DNA from: Spinacia oleracea
Lineage: Eukaryota; Streptophyta; Magnoliopsida; Caryophyllales; Amaranthaceae
DNA: 64,000 nucleotides
Assembly (NCBI RefSeq): GCF_020520425.1
Contig: NC_079492.1
Span: 57,163,042-57,227,041, forward strand
Direction of reading: 5' to 3'
Position numbers and translations under genes: made by a program. Below the pieces are notes generated by a model, which saw only the letters and a list, made by a program, of their open reading frames with translations, ran no database searches and had not been told where the DNA came from. Shown here in pieces: positions 33,291-44,988 of this stretch. Every line of letters starts with the position of its first letter. Within the stretch, counting starts at the first letter, position 1.

Positions 33291-33413
33291 TTAAACTTTT
33301 CTTTTAGCTTGCGATTCATCCCTTGTTCTGTTAGCTTCTATTTGAGCTATGCGACTTGACTCCCCATACAAAACCTCCAACGCTGATACATCTTTCAATG
33401 ACAACATTGGCAT
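33291..33413 (-). pseudogene. Captured first exon of unrecognised gene in CACTA-1
   Basis: On the minus strand a pyrimidine-rich, AAACCCTAA-containing 5'-UTR-like sequence (33414-33660) leads to ATG at 33413. It encodes 40 residues starting MPMLSLKDVSALEVLYGESS, with a charged helical remainder, and a TAA at 33291-33293. A possible donor GTTTAAG overlaps the stop. It does not resemble HAKAI. It faces the same way as the HAKAI-like exon, so a transcript begun here would run through it (in the absence of copia-1). Confidence 0.4.
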
Positions 33414-33689
33414 TTGAAACAATTGAAGCTCAAAAACAGAAATTTAAATTTCGGAAATTAGGGTTTGTTATTCAACTCCGATGAGCTGAAGAAATTGGTG
33501 AGCTGTAGAAAGATATATTTGTGGGTTTTTGATTGAGGGAAAAGGGATGCGAATTTGGGAATGATAGAGTTCATTGCGAATTTGATTAGATCTAAAAATG
33601 GGGGAGGGGGCTTGGTTTTCGCTGGTACAAGGAAGGAAGATTTAGGGGTTTTGATTCCAAGTTCTGTCTTGCGTATTAATTTTAATTGA

Positions 33690-33915
33690 ATTAGGAACAG
33701 ACCCGTTACAGAGATAACGGGTCTCTTCTTTTTCCCTCAGTGGACCCCCCCGACACCAAAGACCTCTCATCAATGTCAACGGGTCTCTTTTTTATCTTTC
33801 ATTGTCTAGTAAGTGGGTCTATGTTAATATAAGAGACCTGTTATTTGTTATATGAGGTCCTTTTAATCAAAGAGACCCGTTAACTACTCTAAGGGATCTG
33901 TTTTTAGAGATCTCT
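33690..33915. repeat. CACTA-1 right subterminal array
   Basis: Repeats of GGTCTCT/AGAGACC (for example ACGGGTCTCTTCTTT, AGAGACCCGTT), the mirror of the array at the left end. Confidence 0.85.
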
Positions 33916-34599
33916 TTGGACATTTTTGTAGTAGTGCTAGTCTTACTTGTTGAAAGTAACAAAAGATATGAACTATTGTTAGAACGCCTAGACGATAGAG
34001 TTGTTCAGAGCTAAAAAAAGATTTTATGACTTTATTATTTCACTTAAATTTGAGTGAATATTGGTTTATTTATTCAAAGTGATATAAGTTTGAATCTGTT
34101 TGGCTAGTTCAAAGATTCAGAAGTATAAAATCCACATGGCAAGAAATCATAAAGATCTAGGATAGATCATGTTGATGATTACTTGAGACCAAAAATGATC
34201 ATCAATGATTGTGTGTTGTAATTTCACGATCTAGCTCCATAAGATATAGCATATCTAAGTTGGAATGATCGAAGTCAATTAGTATTTGATTCGATCAATG
34301 ATGAATCATAAAGACATTTCCTATAATTTCTAAAACAAAATGCTCAACTACAACCAAACTAAACCAAATTCGTCAAAGCTATTGAAAAGTAATTTCATAA
34401 TATCTTTTCAGTAATATATATCTAAAGAGTTGCTAAACTCAATGGGAGCTTAGCGTTTGTTATTCAACAAACTAAGGCCCAAGAATAGATATATGTTTCA
34501 TTGTGATTTATTCAAATGAGACAGAAGGGTATTGTTTCTACCACGAATTTTTGAGAACATAATGTTTGTTTGCTCGAAATAATGTCCTTTTGGAGATTC

Positions 34600-35470
34600 A
34601 TTTCCAAAATGACAAGTGGGAGAAAATAGACCTTGAAAGTCTTCAAGGCGAACAACAAACATAAACGGACATTCCGGAGGCTTTTCGAAGTTCTTTAGAA
34701 AATCCGAACACGTATTCTTTAAGGACTTTAGAAGTGGGTTTAAAGAATAGACATCTCTTAGAAGACTTTACAAGTGCTTCAAGGAGAACAGAATATTCAA
34801 AAGACTTTGAAGTGTCTATTGATATTCTATTGTTTGATGTTCTATACCCAAGTAGGCATAGAGTTCAAGTCACTGAAACTATGAGATTCTTCTATTAGAT
34901 AGTGAAGAAACATGGAGTTGAGGTCACTAAAGCTATGAGATTCTTCTATTAGATAGTGAAGAAAACCTACAACTTACAGTCCAACTATCATCATGTAGAT
35001 TAATGAGTTTGTGGACTTGTAAGAAAGCTATGACGAAACCTAGATTCCCTAAAATGGTTAGAGGCCATATATAGACTTAATGTTTAATTGGTTAAAGGCC
35101 ATAAAAAAATACTCAATGTTCTGATGACAAAATTGATATTTTGTTGATTTGCAAGAATGATTTACATCTATTGGTTGCAAATTGGTTTTAAGGATAAAAA
35201 CCATCAAACATGGAATTGTATTCACACACAAAGCTAGATTAGTTGCTAAAGGTTATAAGCAAATTCATGGCATGGATTGTATTGAAACCTCATGCATAAT
35301 CGTAATGCTCAAGTCTATAAATCAAGTAATGATTTCATATTGGTACATATGGCAATTGGATGACAAAACCTATTCCTCAATCAAATGTTGGAATAAACTA
35401 TGTACATGGTATGTCATAGGATTTGTGGATCCAAATAAATGCTTGAAAAGGAAAGCTAACTTATAAAATC
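34600..35470 (+). pseudogene. Copia-5 degenerate integrase-RT junction
   Basis: Fragments align by eye with the young copia protein. ATGACAAGTGGGAGAAAATAG near 34610 corresponds to its MTSGRK segment. The open stretch 35182-35463 encodes HKARLVAKGYKQIHGMD and later WYIWQLDDKT, corresponding to FKARLVAKGYRQVHGVD and EIWQMDVKT of RT. Catalytic residues and long frames are lost. This shows a shared ancestry but an ancient, dead copy. Confidence 0.7.
34861..34967. repeat. 54-bp tandem duplication in copia-5
   Basis: GAGTTSARGTCACTRAARCT...TAGTGAAGAAA repeated with starts at 34861 and 34915. Confidence 0.85.
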
Positions 35471-36252
35471 TAAGTACAGATTTAAGCAAGCAATTGGGAA
35501 TTGGAACTGTATTTTAGTGAAACTAATAAGTATTTTAGTTTCATAAAATGTACATGATTCTTATAGATATATAAGAAGTTTAGTGGGAGTACATAAAACT
35601 TAATTGGTCCTATGTGTATCACACACATATCTCTCTATTGTGAAACAACATTCAAATGCTAATGACTTAGATTTGAAATTATTCATCAATGATGGACCAT
35701 GGCGAAACTTAGTACATACTGGGTATTAAGATCTATTTACAAAGATCTTATAATATTGTTTTGGATTAAGTAATGGCATTTACTAAATCAAACACGGAAG
35801 ACTCCATTGGAGACAATCGACCCATATGAAAAAATCTAAGTAATGAATGTTTGAACTATGTATAAGCATTTACTAAGTTAAACATCAAAGGATCTAAGTA
35901 AGATTCTTCACCTATATTATATGTTAAAGATTTTAGTTGGATTCAGTATCTATTGGAACTGAATGAGCTAAAGTTACATGAATAGAACTCAATTGGGAAT
36001 TATTCTGCAAAGAATTTATCATGTATGATATAATATGAGGATCGCTAAAAATGTATCGTATGGCTTTAGGCATGACGAACATATACCAATCTCTATTGAT
36101 CTAAGTGAAGATCAACTAGATTGAGATCAAGAAAAACTTATGGTACTTGAAAAAGTACATAGGAATAGTTTTTGATTCAAGGAAATAAAGATATGCTAAA
36201 CAGTTGATGCTACACGCATAAACACTGGCAAAGGATCAAACAAGATTCCTTT

Positions 36253-36376
36253 GGAGTTAACCATTGACAAGGACGGGCTAAAGAGCATCGTGTTTCGAAA
36301 TGGCAACATGGATTGGAGTTAACCATTGACAAGGACGAGCTAAAGAGCATCGTGTTTCGAAATGGCAACATGGATT
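36253..36376. repeat. 62-bp tandem duplication in copia-5
   Basis: GGAGTTAACCATTGACAAGG at 36253 and 36315, the two copies differing at one base (GGGCTAAAG against GAGCTAAAG). Such near-identity inside an old element indicates a recent local duplication. Confidence 0.9.
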
Positions 36377-37684
36377 CCTTTGGAGTTGTTGCGTGGGAAA
36401 TTAAATATTAATTTCTATGTTCTAAGATACAGCTGGAAAGTCTTCCACATATCTGTGAACTGCTTGGATAAGTAAGTCCAAACACAACATCACTAGCAAC
36501 CTAAACAGTTGAAGTAAAAGTACTTATTGCCTAAGAAGCAATAAAACAGAGTTGTTTATATTAATGAGTTCTTCATTGAACTTGGAAGATCACTTGTCAG
36601 TTGAATTAATGGTTCTTCATTGCAAAATGCGTAGAACCACTAATGTAGCAAGAAAGACTAGATCACAAAATAAACATACTCAAAAGATCTTATCATCATA
36701 TCTCGAAGAACATTCGATGAAAAGGATATTAAGATTGGCAAAGCATGATAACTAAACCTATGCAACAAGTGAGAAGCAACACTCACGTTGTAGCACTGGA
36801 AATCAAGTATAGCTTTGAATTCCATGAACTGTTTTAAAGATGGGTTTGAGGCCCATGGTTGTAAAACAATGGGGTTGAACATTTATCATATATGAAATGT
36901 ATTTTCATATTCCATTTAATCTTGGTTTAGTATTAAATGATGAGTCCCTTCAATTTGACGATATATTCAAGATAGACTGTCAGGACCAGTCCTGTGACTA
37001 AGAAATGTCTTTCAAGTGAACTTGAATGTCAAAAGTTGAAAATGGTCCCTGGTCGGAGTTTTCTATTAAGATGGACGCATAGAAAACGTTAGACGACTAG
37101 AATGCAAGATGACTAGTAGTTCTGTTTCTTGAACTATGAGGACATGGCAATGTCGTAATCATTTGCATATATACTTACTTTGGGAAGACTAGTATCGGAC
37201 ACACCTATGAAACTTTACTGTAAGAGATGAAAATCTGTCATAAGTAAATTTCATTAAAATTATTAGACACTAAATCCTCAATACCTGAGTGATTTGAGAT
37301 TACTTGTTTGAGAACTGCTTACTTTGACGTTGACCAACCGTCGCACCGTAAAAGGAGGCTATAAAGGCAACGCTCAGGTAATCACCTATCAAACGAAGTC
37401 TAATCTCAAGATCGCAAGATTGGGATTGTCCTCCCATAAATCGGGATGAGATGCTTAAAAGTTGTACAAGGCCACTCGGAGAGCTAGAAACTGTAAAATG
37501 CATGGCCGTGCTCAGATGAATCATAGGCTATGATTATCTGTTTATTTGATCAGTTGAACTCTGAAACCGAGAAACACCTCTGGACGTAATAAGGATGACA
37601 ACTCTGACCTTATGTTCAAGAGCAAGCATCGAGCGACAAAGGAATTAGGAAATGCACACTTGTCCCTAAGGACAAGTGGGAGAC

Positions 37685-39037
37685 TGAAGGAAATAATGCC
37701 CTTGGTCCAAGTATGCATTTAATGGTACGTCTAATAAATGCGGTTTAGTATTAATTAACAAAGTAATAATTCAGTGAGATCAAGTGAGCTAAATGCCTAG
37801 CTAGAGGCCGCTTTAGTTCAAGTGGAATTAATGATATTAATCCACAGCTTACTCTTGACTGAACCCGTAGGGTCACACAAATAGTACGTAAACAGATCAG
37901 AATCGACGGATCTTGGTTTCAGTGGGAGCTGAGATCGTCAAAGGCAAGAAATGAATACTCCGGAAACGATGATATTGCCGGAAACGGAAATATGGATCGT
38001 ATCGGAAATATAAATATTATCCAAGTCGTAGATGTTGCCGGAAACGGAAACATGGTACGTATCGGAAAATATTATCGGAAATGGAAATATTGCCGGAATC
38101 GGAAATATTACCGGAAACGGAAATATTGTCAGAATCGGAACTATTATCTGAATCGGAAAGTAATTCCGGAAACGGAAATATTAAATATTTGTTCGAAATG
38201 GAAATTAATTCCGGAATTGAAAATATTAAATATTGTTCATATCGGAAATGAATTCCGGAATCGTGAATTTAATCGGAAGCGCGTCGTACGAATTAGCATC
38301 GGACGAGACTTTCTAGACGAAGGCCCAGCACGAAGCCAGGCCTACGCCCAGCAAGCCCAAGCGCCCAAACACACGCTGCCAAGCCACGCCAGGCCCATCG
38401 CAAGGTCAGGCCCAGCAAATGGCGCGCGCGCGGAGCTGCGACATGGGCTGCAACGAGTGGGCTGGCGTTGTGCGTGGGCCGTAAGGCCTGCGTGCGGTGC
38501 TAGCGTATCACTCGAAGTGTGTTACTCGAATCCTAAGGCTACCGGGATTCATCATATGATTAAATCTAATCCTAAAAGATTTAGTTTATTTAATTAGAGT
38601 CCTAGTAGGATTATAATTAAATAAATTAGTATCCTAATAGGATTCCAAGTCCTTTTCCATAAATCTATAAATAGGTGCCTAGGGTCACAATTTATAAGAC
38701 ACAATTTCAAGTATTCAAACAATAAAAAGCTAAGATTTTTAAATAGAAAAATCAGCCATATTCTTGCCCTATTAGCCGAAAATATATAGTACCTTAAGGG
38801 CGATTATAGTTGGTCAATCTTCAGGCGGATCCGGATGTGCTGTGGACTATCTACGGAGGGACGACACTTGGAGTCCTAAAGACTTGTTCTTGTTCGGTTC
38901 GGGCGCAGCTAAGGAGGGCACTCTACAAAGTGTATGCATCTGAATTATGCTAAATGATTATGTGTAAGAAATATGTTTCCTGGCTTTATGGTTTTTCCGC
39001 ATGATTTATGTTTATTCATATGTATCATAACCTAACA
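37685..39037 (+). repeat. Copia-5 3' LTR
   Basis: 1353 bp, TGAAGG to CTAACA, then TACTC. It has the CGGAA array, a GC-rich block (about 38310-38500) and a TATA box at 38666-38673. A deletion near 37897 removes the TATTTAATGGAATTAAATAC part present in the 5' LTR. Confidence 0.9.
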
Positions 39038-40476
39038 TACTCCTCTTTCAAGAATTCGACATCGAGATTAGAGATAAAAAAGGAGCCGAGAATGTGGTGG
39101 CCGACCACCTATCTAGGCTAGAACTTGGGAGTGAGGTTCCGGATGATGTGCCAATTGAGGATGCTTTGAGAGATGATACCTTGTACATGGTTGAAAGTTC
39201 CCAATTCCCTTGGTTCGTTGACATTGTGAATTACTTGGCTTGTGGGGCGATCCCCGAAGATCTCACAACTCAAGAACGCCGCAAGTTGAAGTATGATGCT
39301 AGGTGCTATATTTGGGATGAGCCCACATTGTTGAGACGGTGCCCGGATGGCCTTTTAAGGAGGTGTGTCCCGGATGAGGAGTTCCCTAGTGTGCTTCCCT
39401 CCCCTTGTGGTGGACATATGGGAGGTGATAGAACCGCTTCCAAGATTCTTCAAAGTATGTTGTGGTGCCTACCCTTTTTCGGGATGCTTGGGCTTTTGTC
39501 AAGTCTTGTGATCGTTGTCAAAGAACGGGTAATATTTCCAAGAGACATGAAATGCCACAAAACCCCATCTTAGAGTTGGAGGTTTTCGATGTGTGGGGAA
39601 TCGACTTCATGGGTCCTTTCCCTTCTTCTTATGGCAACCTCTACATCCTTGTAGCGGTTGACTATGTTTCCAAGTGGGCGGAAGCCATTGTCTCTCCCAC
39701 TAACGATCACAAAGTGGTTATCAACCTCTTTAAGAAGATCATCTTTCCGTATTTTGGGGTTCCTAGGGCTTTGATTAGTGATGGGGGATCCCATTTTGCC
39801 CATGGTAAGTTCAAGGCTCTCTTGCGGAAGTATGGTGTTCGTCACAAAGTTGGTGTGGGCTATCATCCTCAAACTAGCGGCCAAGTGGAAGTCACCAATA
39901 GGGAGATCAAGTCTATTTTAGAAAAGTCGGTTGCCAAGAACCGCAAGGATTGGTCCATCAAACTTGATGACGCCTTATGGGCGTATAGAAAGGCTTTCAA
40001 AACGCCGATTGGGATGACTCCTTACAAACTTATTTATGGCACGAATTGCCACTTGCCGGTGGAGCTTGAGCACAAGGCCATGTGGGCCATCAAAACTTTG
40101 AATTTCGAGCTCACTAGTGCGGGTGAGCGGCGCTTGCTCGACCTCCATGAGCTAGAGGAGCTCCGCATGAATGCCTATGACTCGGCGAGCATTTACAAAG
40201 CCCGTTCTAAACAATATCATGACGCCAAGATCGAAAAGAGAGAGTTCATGGAGGGGGAGAAGGTCCTCCTTTATAACTCCCGCTTGAAGTTGTTCCCGGG
40301 AAAACTCAGATCCTGGTGGAGCGGTCCATTCGATGTTATTCGGGTCTTCCCCCATGGTGCAATCGAGATTCGGAATGATGATTCCGGGTCCTTCAAAGTG
40401 AATGGGCATCGGCTCACGCACTATTACTTGGGAGACTCTATTGGCTCTTTTGCTTCCTTGGACCTCAAAGACCCCC
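39038..40476 (+). pseudogene. Athila-like RNase H end and integrase
   Basis: The Athila frame resumes directly after copia-5 (QEFDIEIRDKKG..., VVADHLSRLE). The integrase zinc domain ([14 protein letters not shown] and [10 protein letters not shown]) is split by a frameshift between about 39460 and 39480. The catalytic core follows, with [17 protein letters not shown] and [11 protein letters not shown] supplying D, D and E, then a C-terminal domain ([16 protein letters not shown]). The reading frame ends at TAG 40479-40481, a codon formed at the border with the next element. An intact Athila would continue to a 3' UTR or env-like region and LTR, not seen here. Confidence 0.9.
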
Positions 40477-40920
40477 TGTAGACACCTACTTTTGTCCTTA
40501 TTCCCGAAAGGGAAGGTTCGATGATGAAAGCATAAATCTCCACTTGACAACGCATCTCCTATAAAATAACGAATCTCGATCACCCCTTTTCATTTCACCA
40601 GAAACCTGCTATTTATAGAAACATGCTATTTATGGAAGCCTGCTAAAAATAGTAACTGCCGTAATGGGTAGTTGTTAAAAGTGGAAAGTCATAAAAGATA
40701 GACACCTGTCAGAATTAGGTGCTGCACTCCAACATAAATCCTGAATGAGATAGAGATTACGAGAGAATCCTATTCCTAATATGATTTGAAAATAAGAGTC
40801 ACGTATTAATTAAAATCCTAACGAGCCTAGAGTTCGTAACGGGCCCAGACTCGATTAAGTCTCAAACACTCCGGATTCTAGGAATCCGAATCTGACTAAG
40901 AAAACAGCCCAGATCCTATT

Positions 40921-40975
40921 TTCAACGCCTGGCTCTGGGCGCCGAAATCTTCGGCGCCCAGGCCTAGGCGTTGAA
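40921..40975. repeat. Near-perfect hairpin, copy a of 55-bp palindromic unit
   Basis: Arms 40921-40946 and 40950-40975 pair at 23 of 26 positions around an ATC loop; outer ends TTCAACGCC/GGCGTTGAA, inner ends TGGGCGCCGAA/TTCGGCGCCCA. It lies in the LTR about 75 bp upstream of the TATA box. Confidence 0.9.
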
Positions 40976-41051
40976 ATTACCTGGGACGTGTTCTTTCCTA
41001 ATTCCCCGTGGATTAGAGCTCTACAATTCTATCTTTCCACGAACTCTTTTC

Positions 41052-41060
41052 TATAAATAT
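41052..41060 (+). promoter_or_regulatory. Ogre/Tat-like LTR TATA box
   Basis: TATAAATAT followed by AGCCC; the strongest TATA match in this LTR. Confidence 0.6.
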
Positions 41061-41905
41061 AGCCCAAGTTCGACGTGAAAAAAAGGACACACAATTATTA
41101 TTCTGAGTATTGACTCTAAACCCCTAAGCCTAAGCCTCACGCTGCAAAAAATGATCACGCGTTCTGTCGCAATCGATCCATAAATCGAACAGAACGTATC
41201 CTGTCCCATAACTTGAGATTCGTTAAATAAAAGGAGAAATAGCAAAGTCAAAGTGGTTAGTTCTCTGAGAACCGTGACGCACCTCTCAAGGGTGCGTCGT
41301 AATGTGTCCCTTTTCTATGATTTAATTGCTTTCCTCGCCCTTTTTATGAACTGTTAAACTAACAAAATCTGATTGTTCTATCACGCCTAATAAATATGAT
41401 ATTTTTGGGAAATTGGATTATCATGCTAGGTCCCTTAATACAATCAAAATCAGATAATCGCGCTCGATCTAGTACTATATGTTGCATATTGTTAAAATCA
41501 ACTCAGATTAGTTTAATAGTTAAAACATGTCCCTTCAATTATTTATGCTGAGCTAGTAAGGATATCCTGCCTCTGGAGTTATCAAAGAGCGAGTACTCCT
41601 CTCGGTAGTTACAGTCTCCCGAACCCTCAATCTCTACCTTGCGGGTGTATGTTGAGAGATCCCTACACCAGGGATCACAAGGGAACCTACGGTCGTCGTG
41701 GTCAAACATAATTGCACTCCCTTTATGTCACGATTACCGGGTTTTGTCATTGTCGTTAAAAACTGAATGGCGACTCCTATATTACTAGTCAATTGGGTGT
41801 AAACTCACAGGAAATCCAATTACACTTGATTTGACAAATAGAAGCGTCACACCCACGAGGGACGAGGTCACGCATTAGCCTCGTGCTTTTTCGACCCCCT
41901 CACAG

Positions 41906-41923
41906 TGGCGACTCCACTGGGGA
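41906..41923 (+). other. Primer-binding site, tRNA-Arg type
   Basis: TGGCGACTCCACTGGGGA, one base after the LTR, like the Arg-tRNA primer sites of Ogre-group elements. Confidence 0.75.
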
Positions 41924-42691
41924 TAGTGAAGGAAATACTCGTGCTCATAGGTAATCAAAATAGCCGAAGGGTGAAAAAATCCTACCCCGCGTTTATTTCC
42001 CCATCAAGTTGTGACGACCTGAATATCAGCATATTAATGCGAACGGACAGAACCGCATAATGAATCTTGGCTCCCTCAGGGAGTTTGGACTAAGGATACC
42101 CATCGCCAACCGGGGGGTGCATACACTTCGAATGTTGTCCACTCGGCACTTTCGCTAGTAGTACACCCGTCCCAAACCCAATCGCTCGCCCATTAGGTCC
42201 CTCTCATTGGTGCATGCCCCCTTGGCTTACATCATGATTGGCCTCTTGGGCGAAATTCGTTTGTTGAAGACACTACCTCGACCGGGGCATGTGTTGGATC
42301 TGCGATAGAAGCGGTACCAAGCCAGGCGCAAGTACTACCCATAGAAGCCCATCATAAAACTACATGACATATTATTATTGCCTCATGATGTAATGTTAGT
42401 TATGTGTAGCGAAATGTATGATTGTATGTGGCAAACAATGTTAGAAAACCAACGACCTTAAAAAATTCCCCGAACATTCATAAACCAATTTGCCAAAGAG
42501 TTATACCAAAATACGTGTTCCGCAAACCCGAACGATCGCCACAAAAATAAGCGACGCTCAGGATGGCCTGTAACGAACCCCACGAACGCTGCACAACGCG
42601 TAAAGGACGTTATAAGGCAAGCACGCAAAATTAAAGTCGCAAAAACAAAAGTATACGCAAACAGAGAACGAGAACCAGCCAGGGACGCATT

Positions 42692-42746
42692 TTCAACGAC
42701 GTTGGCTGGGCGCCAGAATTTCTCACGCCCTACGCTGGGCGCTGAA
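42692..42746. repeat. 55-bp palindromic unit, copy b
   Basis: TTCAACGACG...GGGCGCTGAA; diverged relative of the units at 40921, 44934 and 47105. Confidence 0.75.
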
Positions 42747-44037
42747 GTTGCTGCCTGGCCTTTTGGTCAGGCGCAACAGCCTCGGTGCCCACGTAAAAAA
42801 AAAATATACGTAGCAAAAGAAACTTTTCGTAAAAATTGCTGCAAGAGCGTATGAAAAGGCACTCGATTCTAAAAGCGACTAAAAAATAAAAAAATAAATA
42901 ACTCCTTGTGTCGTCATTAGGCCTCCTATGACGACAATGTTCGGCACCAAAACCGAGCATGCTAAATAAAATAACCTTGAATGTCACATGGGCAAAGTAT
43001 TCAAAAAATGATGTTCGAATAAAGTTTTCAAAGAAAAAAAAATAATGTTCAAATGAAAAATAAGTAAATCCGAGTCTAGACTAGGCTATGCCAAAGTACA
43101 ATCTAAATCCTAAGTCTTAGTTGTCTTATCCATAGAATCGGTCCTAATGCTTGGTGTCGTTCTGCAAGTTAAAAGGTTAAACCATATTGAGTCTCCCTTC
43201 CTAACATCTAAATCAATAAGCACCCATATGTAATTGTCATCCCTTGCTAAGAATCTACGGCCTCAATACTCTCTCTCACCAATTAAAAGAATATATTATA
43301 GTATTTGCAAAATCGAAACAGTCACATTCAGAAAATCATTCCCCCATAGTCGCACAACCCCCAAAGTGAACCTAAGGTGTCAATACCATTAGCAAAAAAT
43401 TAATGGCCTCAAGGCTTATGATCACATTGGGTCACGACTATCATAGTCCTCTCGAGCCACTCGCTCCTTTAAATACTCCTAAGTACGGACTAAAAGATTT
43501 TCCATGAATGCAACATGACCAACCATGAAAATACCCAGATCGGCATACTATAAGGCTACCATTGGGGTAAAACAATACACACTAAGAGGGAAGCCGCACT
43601 AATGATTCTAGTCTTGCAAAAATGAAAATTCGATCTCCCCAATTAACTACCTTGCCAACATTAAGCAAAATGGCGCGTGACAAATGAACACCCAAGGGTT
43701 AAAATCTAAAGTGTCAACCAACAAAAGTTATGGCCCAATTAGCCTAAGTCTGAGAGTTGCTTGGTCAAGTATTATAGGCTTACGCCACGTCATTATTTTG
43801 AGTCTAGGCCACCTCCTTGTATTCATACACGGGTTATAATAAGAAAGATTAATGAAAGTTCGAGTCTAAATCACAACTTCCAATTAAATCCCAGAAACTG
43901 GAGTCTGAAAAGAAACAAAAAAAAATTATTTTCGATGTAATTCTTTCGTTAAATTTCAATAAAGTAAAACAACATTTTGAATCTACGCTATTTGCACATT
44001 TTAAACGACTAAATACGCTTGCAAAGTAAGACAAATT

Positions 44038-44121
44038 AAAGGTCCACCCTAGGCCTACTAAAGCTAAAGGTCCACCCTAGGCCTACTAAAGTTAAAGGTC
44101 CACTATAGGCCTACCAAACGA
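44038..44121. repeat. 28-bp tandem repeat x3
   Basis: AAAGGTCCACCCTAGGCCTA units begin at 44038, 44066 and 44094; the third is diverged (CACTATAGGCC). Confidence 0.9.
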
Positions 44122-44399
44122 GGCTCACTCAGTCTCGCCTCGTGACTCAAAGACCACAACCATCTACCTTTTAACCCAAATAAAAAATATTGAAGGGGTG
44201 AAATCCCAAGCAAAAAGAGAAAATATAAAGAGAAAAGGGAGAGCGAAAAGAGCGAGCCATGAAATACTTAGCCCGTACCTCCCAAAGTGCGGAATTTACC
44301 CGAGCGGACGAAGAAAAAGAATTGAGTCAACCAATCCAAATCATGCCACAAAAACTACATAAAGTTCTACGATGTCTACCCTTTCCTATCCTTATGTTC

Positions 44400-44720
44400 T
44401 TAGACACCTTCGCTCTGGGGCCCCTGTTCAGCTCATTTAACCCATCCATGTTCTCATTCCCATAACCCAAGAAACCATTACCTCGACTCTTGTTCCTGAA
44501 CTTGTCGTCAACTGCAAATCACGTACGGCCATTGACACGTGCGTTATACCCATTACTTCCAAAGCCCAAACCTTCTCTTACACCACCATTAGCATAATGA
44601 CCATATAACTTGTTTGGATACATCCTGTTGATATACCCTTGAGCCGTCCCCATGCTACTCATTGGCCTTGGTCAATGAAAACTCATGACACTAGCTTGAG
44701 GCTACAAATTGTGAGTCCTA
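44400..44720 (-). pseudogene. Captured YTH-domain (ECT/YTHDF) gene fragment
   Basis: On the minus strand one frame reads MSSMGTAQGYINRMYPNK, then a Gly/Asn/Tyr-rich stretch (GLGFGSNGYNARVNGR), then VDDKFRNKSRGNG and finally NENMDGLNELNRGPRAK. This order and spelling are those of the segment just before the YTH domain in plant ECT (YTHDF) proteins, which are cytoplasmic m6A readers. The YTH domain itself is not present. In-frame stops are TGA where a Trp is expected after NGRT, and TAG and TGA further upstream, all consistent with C-to-T or G-to-A decay. No intron is visible, as expected since this part lies in one exon or came from cDNA. It lies antisense to the retroelement. Confidence 0.8.
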
Positions 44721-44933
44721 GCAGATATAATCCTCATTCTTGACCAATACCTATGCAAATTATCCTATCTCATCTTTCAAACCGTCTTGAGTCACGAATA
44801 AAAAAGAAGACAAATGAAAAGTACAAAAAAAAAAATTAATAAAAAAGCAAACTTTGCAAAGCGCCTTTAAAAGTCCGTCTAAAAAGAAAAAGAAGCATTT
44901 AGCGCACCAAAAAAGATCCGCCCAGAAAACATT

Positions 44934-44988
44934 TTCAGCGCCCACCTCTGGGCGCCGAAATCTTTAACGCCCCAGCCTGGGCGCTGAA
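44934..44988. repeat. 55-bp palindromic unit, copy c
   Basis: TTCAGCGCCCACCTCTGGGC to GCCTGGGCGCTGAA; close to copy d including the flanking CTACTTG/CTGCTTG and AAATTTKKYCCAG. Confidence 0.85.

Larger units (their letters stand above)
33128..33936. mobile_element. CACTA-1, right part
   Basis: Begins with the right TAATT duplication of copia-1 and ends ATTTTTGTAGTAGTG, the inverted terminal repeat, followed by CTA. It includes a minus-strand 5'-UTR-like region and a first exon, and then the subterminal GGTCTCT array (33690-33915). Confidence 0.85.
33940..39037 (+). mobile_element. Copia-5, 3' part
   Basis: Decayed pol-like sequence, 3' non-coding region, polypurine tract (37674-37683) and 3' LTR. 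Together with 15220-19481 it gives an element of about 9.4 kb. The right flank repeats TACTC. Confidence 0.85.
40477..41904 (+). repeat. Ogre/Tat-like 5' LTR
   Basis: 1428 bp, ending one base before the primer site. TATA box at 41052-41060 (TATAAATAT) and a 26-bp-arm hairpin at 40921-40975. Confidence 0.75.
41924..44399. other. Ogre/Tat-like leader, no gene recognised
   Basis: No convincing frame on either strand. It contains palindromic unit b (42692-42746) and a 28-bp tandem repeat (44038-44121). Confidence 0.6.
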
